Below, one piece after another: positions 61,201-64,000 of a stretch of DNA of 64,000 nt. Below the pieces are notes generated by a model. That model was not told the DNA's origin and did not search any database. It was given only the letters and a program-made list of their open reading frames with translations. Every line of letters begins with the position of its first letter. The stretch's first letter is position 1. Position numbers and translations under genes: made by a program. The DNA comes from Tubiluchus corallicola (taxonomy: Eukaryota > Priapulida > Priapulimorpha > Priapulimorphida > Tubiluchidae), in contig JAQGDQ010000816.1 of assembly GCA_030141605.1 (NCBI GenBank), forward strand, positions 1 to 64,000. Reading direction: 5' to 3'.

Positions 61201-63455
61201 TGGGATCAGTAATTAACTGGAACAATTGATTTTGTACAACAAAATTATTTAATTTAGGGCCCATTGGATTTTCGTTTAGCTCTGCCTTTGTGTTTGTATT
61301 TGAAGATTTTACATTTTGCTTTAAACTTCTCAATTATTGTAGGTGAATGGAAGCCCGTGAAGTCAATGTGTGAGGCTTGGCACGACTGTATAAGTTGCTC
61401 CATTGGTGATTATGTGTACGTGTTTAGAGGCAGACGAGCTGAGGTCTATAATGTACACAAGGATGTCTGGTACAGCACCGACTTTGTGTGGAGCTACAGT
61501 TGCGTGCTCGCCGCAATTGAATATCACGGAAAAATTTGTGTAGTGGGTAAGAATTCACTTTGCATGTCATCTGTATACAGTGTTCCCTCACTTATCGTGA
61601 GTGTTCCGTTCCAGGTCCACCCGCGATTAGTGAATTTCCGCGAAGTAGGGACGCTATACTTATTTTAGTTGTTATACATTATTTTAAGTCTTTATTAACC
61701 CTCCCTACACTCTTATTTTATGATTTATAATATTCTTTTAATGTCAGAATTAATATTTTTAATATATTTTTATAGATTTTGTGATTTTTTTTTGCAAAAT
61801 TCATCAAATCTATACATTACTGTTCAGTATGCACTATGCATGTGCAAAAATACTTTAGACGGCGTACCGCAAAAACCCGCGAAACAGCGAAAATACCGCG
61901 ATAAATATTTCACATTAATATTTTTGAAAACCCGCGAAACAGCAAGTCCGCGATAAAGGAACCGCGAAGTAGCGAGGGGAACGCTGTAACTGTATTGGAA
62001 AGATTGTTGGGAGTATGCGTGTGCATTCTGTATATGTGTGCTTGCAAACCAAAATCGTCCATAAGTCGGCATAGTTAAAACTATGTTATAATGCTCCAAA
62101 AGTAGAATGCACCAAAAATTTGGTCAATTCTTAGTCTTTTTGTTTCTCGTAAAAACAAACGCTAAATATGTCGCACTTTAATGTGCTGGAATCAAATTAT
62201 CAAGAAAATGTTTAAAAATACTAAAAATTAATTTTATAACCCCGTACCCATTTTCTGGCTAGAAAATAATAATGTAATTGTGAAAACTCCTATGTTCATA
62301 CTCCGATAGCAGCTCGTGGAAGCTGTCATTTCGCTTTGGGTTTTTCCCGATGCCAAGCCCAGATCTTCATCAGGAAGAGCCATCTAATGGGTTTAAGCAA
62401 ACTTCAATGTGTTCTTGCAAAGTTCGTAGCAACAAGATTTATGCGGTTGCTAAGTGTTTTGTAGAAATGCGACAAAAACAATGGTTAACTTTAACAGTGA
62501 TTTTCCCAAGATTAAGTTTTTCAGTGCGCAGCCTGCACCTCAATTTCAACATGGATTATCTCAGCTTTAGAATAACATAGATTGATGAGCTTGGTATCAA
62601 AATAATCCTCACGAAATGAAGATTGAGAATACATGAATAAGTAGAAAAGCTTATTTACAGAAATGCGACAAAAAACAATGACTAACTTTAACAGCAATTT
62701 TCTCAAGGTTATGCTTTTCACTGCATAGCCTGCACCTCAACTTCAACAGCTTGGAAATAACATAGAGCGATGAAGTTGGTGTGAAAATGATTCTCATGAA
62801 ATGGAAATTCAGGATATGCTTTTCGTTCAATCATCCTTGTCCTGCCATGTCATCACGTACATGTAACCGAACTTTAGCTAGTGCGGATACAGTACCTCCA
62901 GTGTTCAAGTTGATGAGATCTAACGCATTTTATTAAGTAATCCACATAGTTGCAGAAAAATATATTATTTTATATTGTCATAATATATTTTATTCACATA
63001 AAAACTGGGGTATTTGATTTAATCATTTCTTTACTGCTTAACTTGTTGGTTATAATATGAAATTTATAAAAAATGACTGGGCATATACTTTAACACTTTG
63101 TATTCAATCCTTTGCAGATTGAAACTTGGCCGTTTTTCTCGTTTACGATAGTTATAAAAGACTTACATTTTCAGGTGGCGAGGGAAAAATCTGCGTGTCG
63201 ATGTGTATGCCGACAAACGAAGGCAAATCATTGGTTGAAGAAGTTTATGCTGAAATAGACGCAAGCCGTATTGGCAATGCAGTGATAATAGGCGACGTTC
63301 TGTACATGCTGGTAATAAAAGACGGTGCGACACATTTGGCTGAGCTAAAATTGAACTGTCCCAAGGAAAAACGACAGTACGTCACGATAGCGGAGGTGCA
63401 GTCGAATGCGAGAATTGCGTCTACCCAAGCTGCAGTTATTTACTGCAACTTATAA
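40262..63455 (+). CDS. BTB-BACK-Kelch protein, spliced CDS of nine exons
   Basis: Nine exons join in phase to 645 residues. In-frame TGA directly precedes the ATG (40259-40261), which fixes the start. Layout: disordered tail 1-66 with two VQTD motifs; BTB ~67-180 (LDVSLKV, ASAYFDAMFSVEMKENQ, VRLEGISY, LVEYAYL); BACK ~182-320; an acidic/basic linker 345-363; then degenerate Kelch blades marked by DIYVFGG, KIYLCGG, YVYVFRG and KICVVGG (residues ~410-554) and a last IGDVLYMLV. Known proteins of this architecture are substrate adaptors of Cul3 ubiquitin ligases; that role is inferred. The usual BTB His in the AHRAVLAA segment is Cys here (IKCCKKALSVAS). No specific KLHL orthologue is claimed. It follows the V-ATPase gene by 2.9 kb on the same strand. 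Confidence 0.93.
40514..41333. other. intron sequence, nothing recognised
   Basis: First part of intron 1 of the Kelch gene. Confidence 0.45.
41334..42677. mobile_element. inverted-repeat element of family 2, expanded by an internal minisatellite
   Basis: The left GGTAGTCGCCAACTTACGA and right, inverted, GGTAATTGACTTATGACCAC ends correspond to those of 3316-4266. The left ~115 bp is the reverse complement of 4140-4256. Both ends carry ACAGG/CCTGTA next to TA. About 560 bp of tandem repeat lies inside. Confidence 0.78.
41955..42455. repeat. 56-bp minisatellite
   Basis: About nine copies at 56-bp spacing (ACTTTAACATCTAAGATTGG, TATGTCTGTAGTTATC). Confidence 0.95.
42796..42969 (+). CDS. BTB-Kelch gene, exon 2 (BTB core)
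   Basis: Acceptor tttcag (ends 42795), donor gtaagt at 42970; 58 codons in phase 0. It encodes ASAYFDAMFSVEMKEN, EVRLEGISYSTLATLVEYAY, the central BTB helices and strand. Confidence 0.93.
42970..45901. other. long intron 2 stretch, few dispersed repeats
   Basis: 43849-43920 resembles the TTTTCACAGTT element and 44240-44400 matches 17600-17760. Nothing else was assigned. Confidence 0.5.
45902..46466 (+). mobile_element. ~600-bp inverted-repeat element (family 1), copy 2
   Basis: It begins TGTGCTTGCAAACCAAAGTC and ends with the inverse of TGTGTGCTTGCATAGCAAAA. Colinear with 56397-57033 apart from a ~110-bp deletion near its start. Confidence 0.88.
46660..47214 (+). CDS. BTB-Kelch gene, exon 3 (end of BTB and BACK)
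   Basis: Acceptor cttgaacag (ends 46659), donor gtaagt at 47215; 185 codons. It encodes NIQDLLQASCRFQFTKM, the DNCLSILSWAVPLNLTKLR BACK start, and EFAVFEAALNWSSHSPDR. An equally good donor gtaagt lies inside at 47122 and would drop 31 residues in frame. Confidence 0.93.
47343..47825 (+). pseudogene. RTE-like LINE 3' fragment with 20-bp target duplication
   Basis: 47540-47810 reads LEMRMLRWMVGITRRDKIRN, IRGTVKVVEASRLRWYGHP and NKNAWRRLIHNGYPV, the standard end of RTE-type polymerases, after a GCCAGCCCAACTCAGTGCTG leader. 20-bp repeats at 47323-47342 and 47826-47845 differ at one base. The tail is (GAA)n. Confidence 0.92.
47846..49392. other. intron 3 with two repeat blocks
   Basis: 48030-48460 shares words with the element at 28740-29225. 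48865-49190 is an isolated GC-rich block with a 93-codon frame (48857-49138) matching nothing I know; probably transposon-derived. Confidence 0.5.
49393..49500 (+). CDS. BTB-Kelch gene, exon 4 (charged linker)
   Basis: Acceptor ttttttag (ends 49392), donor gtaaca at 49501; 36 codons in phase. It encodes HPYAVLLTHVSDVE, then QKKQSQRTDEEEEEVPCKRKR. The basic cluster PCKRKR resembles a monopartite nuclear signal but is unproven. The weak donor makes this the least certain internal exon, though phase and flanks fit. Confidence 0.8.
49977..50370 (-). mobile_element. TTTTCACAGTT inverted-repeat element, copy 2
   Basis: Reverse orientation relative to 24242-24617. The ends TTTCACAGTTCCAG and AAACTGTGAAAAGG are inverted repeats. 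Confidence 0.78.
50640..50826. repeat. (ATT)n/(ATC)n microsatellite
   Basis: Alternating blocks of TTA and ATC triplets, 187 bp. Confidence 0.95.
51166..51298 (+). CDS. BTB-Kelch gene, exon 5
   Basis: Acceptor ttgacag (ends 51165), donor gtgagc at 51299; 44 codons plus 1 nt. It encodes KVVVSYYHPVTNQLSSLTTL, the outer part of a first Kelch blade, ending FRVLPIG. Confidence 0.88.
51299..51969. other. intron 5 sequence, nothing recognised
   Basis: AT-rich, no structure noticed. Confidence 0.45.
51970..52325 (+). mobile_element. LINE-type 3' end with CTTG/CTTA tail, copy 2
   Basis: Matches 36590-37100 with a ~75-bp deletion. The tail is mixed CTTA/CTTG. Confidence 0.8.
52304..52679. repeat. 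188-bp tandem duplication
   Basis: The stretch from CTTGCTTGCTTACTTAC through AAGACAAATATTAAATT occurs twice, 188 bp apart (AAGGCCAGAAACTAACC at 52328 and 52516), nearly identical, so recent. Confidence 0.95.
52880..52981 (+). CDS. BTB-Kelch gene, exon 6 (Kelch blade)
   Basis: Acceptor catttag (ends 52879), donor gtaatt at 52982. It encodes KDIYVFGGVSNLQFHKWVRN, VYKYDTIFCEWTE, a good Kelch repeat (GG, Y, W spacing). Confidence 0.93.
52982..53693. other. intron 6 sequence with (TTA)n
   Basis: A (TTA)n run at 52984-53009; a 71-codon frame at 53409 resembles nothing known. Confidence 0.5.
53694..54003. repeat. 84/85-bp tandem repeat
   Basis: Nearly four copies (TTAGACTCACTTTGGGACGG, CAATTAACCAACTGAATCTA). 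A single copy of the unit is at 27405-27480. Confidence 0.95.
54004..54770. other. intron 6 sequence, nothing assigned
   Basis: A G-run at 54580-54590 and a GC-richer stretch without coding signal. Confidence 0.45.
54771..54858. repeat. (GA)n microsatellite
   Basis: GA run of ~88 bp. Confidence 0.97.
55208..55257. repeat. (CAA)n microsatellite
   Basis: CAA run with one CGA interruption. Confidence 0.93.
55258..56396. other. intron 6 sequence, nothing recognised
   Basis: AT-rich; a short (TA)n at 55735-55752. Confidence 0.45.
56397..57033 (+). mobile_element. ~600-bp inverted-repeat element (family 1), copy 3
   Basis: The most complete + strand copy: it begins TGTGTTTGCAAACCAAAACC and ends TGCATGCACACA. 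The ends pair through CC-TAAGTCG over ~33 bp with mismatches. Confidence 0.88.
57059..57180 (+). repeat. dispersed repeat family 'TAAGATTCGAGGCTA', copy 3
   Basis: TAAGATTCGAGGCTAAAGCT, CGATCTGAGTATCAGACGG, TCTCGATCTA, GGAGCCCACCTGAA. It ends ~60 nt before exon 7. Confidence 0.72.
57240..57368 (+). CDS. BTB-Kelch gene, exon 7 (Kelch blade)
   Basis: Acceptor gttacag (ends 57239), donor gtgagt at 57369. It encodes SKMPDVRRNFGITCHGQKIY and LCGGLGKYRIK. R-x-FG followed by IYLCGG is a clear Kelch repeat. Confidence 0.93.
57763..57870 (+). mobile_element. mariner-like end fragment (TACAGTAAGTC type), copy 3
   Basis: CTGTAAGTCCTCGCTTAACG followed by ~90 bp matching 19143-19246 in reverse. Confidence 0.7.
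57871..58261. other. intron 7 sequence, nothing recognised
   Basis: No structure noticed. Confidence 0.45.
58262..61330 (-). mobile_element. antisense LINE (non-LTR retrotransposon), 5'-truncated
   Basis: About 3.07 kb in intron 7-8 on the minus strand: endonuclease C-terminal part, reverse transcriptase, C-terminal Cys-rich segment and a ~250-bp 3' UTR. The 3' end is shared with 18252-18602. The 5' side stops within the endonuclease, 10-80 bp before exon 8. The protein type fits the CR1/Jockey-like group; the exact clade is not determined. Confidence 0.92.
58513..60504 (-). CDS. LINE reverse transcriptase region
   Basis: A 663-codon open frame; reading in fact continues upstream without stop to ~60600 (FIPPIIDEAGVVISDAISKC). 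RT motifs in order: [20 protein letters not shown] (~100-120), [13 protein letters not shown] with the first catalytic Asp (~168-180), [20 protein letters not shown] (~228-247), and FFADDTVLM with the paired Asp (~255-264). Near the C-terminus [20 protein letters not shown] is the Cys/His segment common in CR1/Jockey-type elements. Together these would copy element RNA at a nicked target. The frame is intact enough to be young, but a frameshift at ~60605-60640 splits it from the endonuclease part, so this copy is probably inactive. Confidence 0.93.
   Translation of the reverse strand: [663 protein letters not shown]
60605..61333 (-). pseudogene. LINE endonuclease C-terminal part and linker
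   Basis: 242 codons. It contains LNNFVVQNQLFQLITDPTRV, SVLDLIITDSPRLF and CDHNPIFGKI, the last motif (DHxPI) of the apurinic-type endonuclease fold, then the RPRDKPWMNSHVRKL linker and WWKITKSFLQKY before the RT. The N-terminal endonuclease half is missing. It leaves frame at a T6/A5 run near 60615-60635 where a one-base change separates it from the RT frame. The first ~20 codons (61262-61333) may be host intron rather than element. Confidence 0.85.
61343..61546 (+). CDS. BTB-Kelch gene, exon 8 (Kelch blades)
   Basis: Acceptor attgtag (ends 61342), donor gtaaga at 61547; 67 codons plus split residues. It encodes EWKPVKSMCEAWHDCISCSI, GDYVYVFRGR, AEVYNVHKDVW and IEYHGKICVV. The expected GG in YVFRG is RG. 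An antisense LINE lies immediately upstream and an inverted-repeat element begins 31 nt downstream. Confidence 0.92.
61578..61986. mobile_element. pogo/mariner-type MITE with TA duplication
   Basis: The ends CAGTGTTCCCTCACTTATCG and inverted CAGCGTTCCCCTCGCTACTT, with TA at 61576-61577 and 61987-61988. Internal CCGCGAAACAGC repeats. It is 409 bp, 31 nt after exon 8. Confidence 0.9.
62034..62830 (+). mobile_element. inverted-repeat element (family 1), copy 4, rearranged
   Basis: It begins TGTGTGCTTGCAAACCAAAA and is colinear with copy 3 to ~62650. Then the segment AATGACTAACTTTAACAGCA onward repeats at 62675-62820 and the right terminus is missing, so two overlapping partial copies are joined. 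Confidence 0.85.
62831..63174. other. end of intron 8, nothing recognised
   Basis: AT-rich, ends in the acceptor of exon 9. Confidence 0.45.
63175..63455 (+). CDS. BTB-Kelch gene, last exon 9 with stop
   Basis: Acceptor ttttcag (ends 63174). It completes Gly and encodes 92 residues (GEGKICVSMCMPTNEGK, IIGDVLYMLVIKDGATHLAE, ending AAVIYCNL) and TAA at 63453-63455. This forms the closing degenerate blade. Confidence 0.92.
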
Positions 63456-63780
63456 CCATTTCTTTGTAGATATTGACGTTAGTATGGTTGATTCTATACT
63501 ACTGTGATACATTTTTAAACGAATACATTTTGAGATAATCTACTACAATTTTTTTAAGCTTTAGAAATGCTAATAATATAAAGCAATTTGCAAGCCAAAC
63601 CATTGACTGCAGGCAATTATTTATATATAATTTTTTTATGTGCATCATGTGGTAAGTGCTAGAACAATACTTAGCAAAACCCTAGGCGTATTAAATGGCT
63701 AGCAGGTAAAAGGGTAGGATAATGAAGTTTTTATTGCATTAAAATTTTTTACATGATTGTAAATAAGAAAACTTACAGAC

Positions 63781-63786
63781 AATAAA
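63781..63786 (+). promoter_or_regulatory. candidate poly(A) signal of BTB-Kelch gene
   Basis: AATAAA lies 326 nt after the stop codon and before the 72-bp tandem repeat. It is the first canonical hexamer in the 3' flank. Confidence 0.55.
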
Positions 63787-63813
63787 TTTATTTCCTTTTA
63801 AAGGAACGAATAA

Positions 63814-64000
63814 GTCACTCAGCATGTTTTGTTTATTTTACTGTTATCACTTAAACTGTTTGTGGTGTGCTAAAGGAAAGGACAAGTCACTCGGTATGTT
63901 GGGTTTATTTTACTGTTATCACTTAAACTGTTTGTGGTGTGCTAAAGGAAAGGACAAGTCACTCAGTATGTTGGGTTTATTTTACTGTTATCACTTAAAC
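63814..64000. repeat. 72-bp tandem repeat running off the window
   Basis: GTCACTC-G-ATGTT at 63814, 63886 and 63958, exactly 72 bp apart (TTTATTTTACTGTTATCACT, TGTTTGTGGTGTGCTAAAGG). At least 2.6 copies; later copies are more alike than the first. Confidence 0.95.

Overview
The window is eukaryotic nuclear DNA from an AT-rich, intron-rich invertebrate animal. Both genes are split by GT-AG introns, and the rest is filled with non-LTR retrotransposons, a tRNA-type SINE, short inverted-repeat DNA transposons (hAT, piggyBac and Tc1/mariner-like) and many minisatellites and microsatellites. I cannot fix the phylum from sequence alone. There are no prokaryotic genes, operons or CRISPR arrays.

Left half (1-37318, + strand): one gene for the a subunit of the V-type H+-ATPase (V0 sector). 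Seventeen coding exons are visible, with consistent phases throughout, giving about 757 residues. The first ~85 residues lie upstream of the window. The introns hold a 35-bp minisatellite with a 352-bp higher-order period, a 60-bp serine-encoding repeat, a ~2.3-kb 32/36-bp minisatellite, and numerous transposon copies, several with intact target-site duplications.

Middle (37319-40261): intergenic DNA with a RTE/CR1-type LINE 3' fragment, candidate poly(A) signals and a hAT-like element.

Right half (40262-63455, + strand): a complete nine-exon gene for a 645-residue BTB-BACK-Kelch protein, probably a Cul3 adaptor. Its N-terminal tail has two motifs resembling dynein light chain LC8 binding sites, and its third exon has two in-frame GTAAGT donors. 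Intron 7-8 carries a nearly intact antisense LINE (RT plus C-terminal part of the endonuclease). A 72-bp tandem repeat begins just after the gene's poly(A) signal and runs off the window.

The genes do not form an obvious functional unit: they are head-to-tail neighbours. The most interesting content is the mobile DNA. It includes a hAT element nested in another inverted-repeat element, a four-copy ~600-bp inverted-repeat family, piggyBac-like copies sharing extended flanks, a minisatellite that seems to have grown out of a LINE 3' end, and several transposons inserted within 14-35 nt of exon edges.
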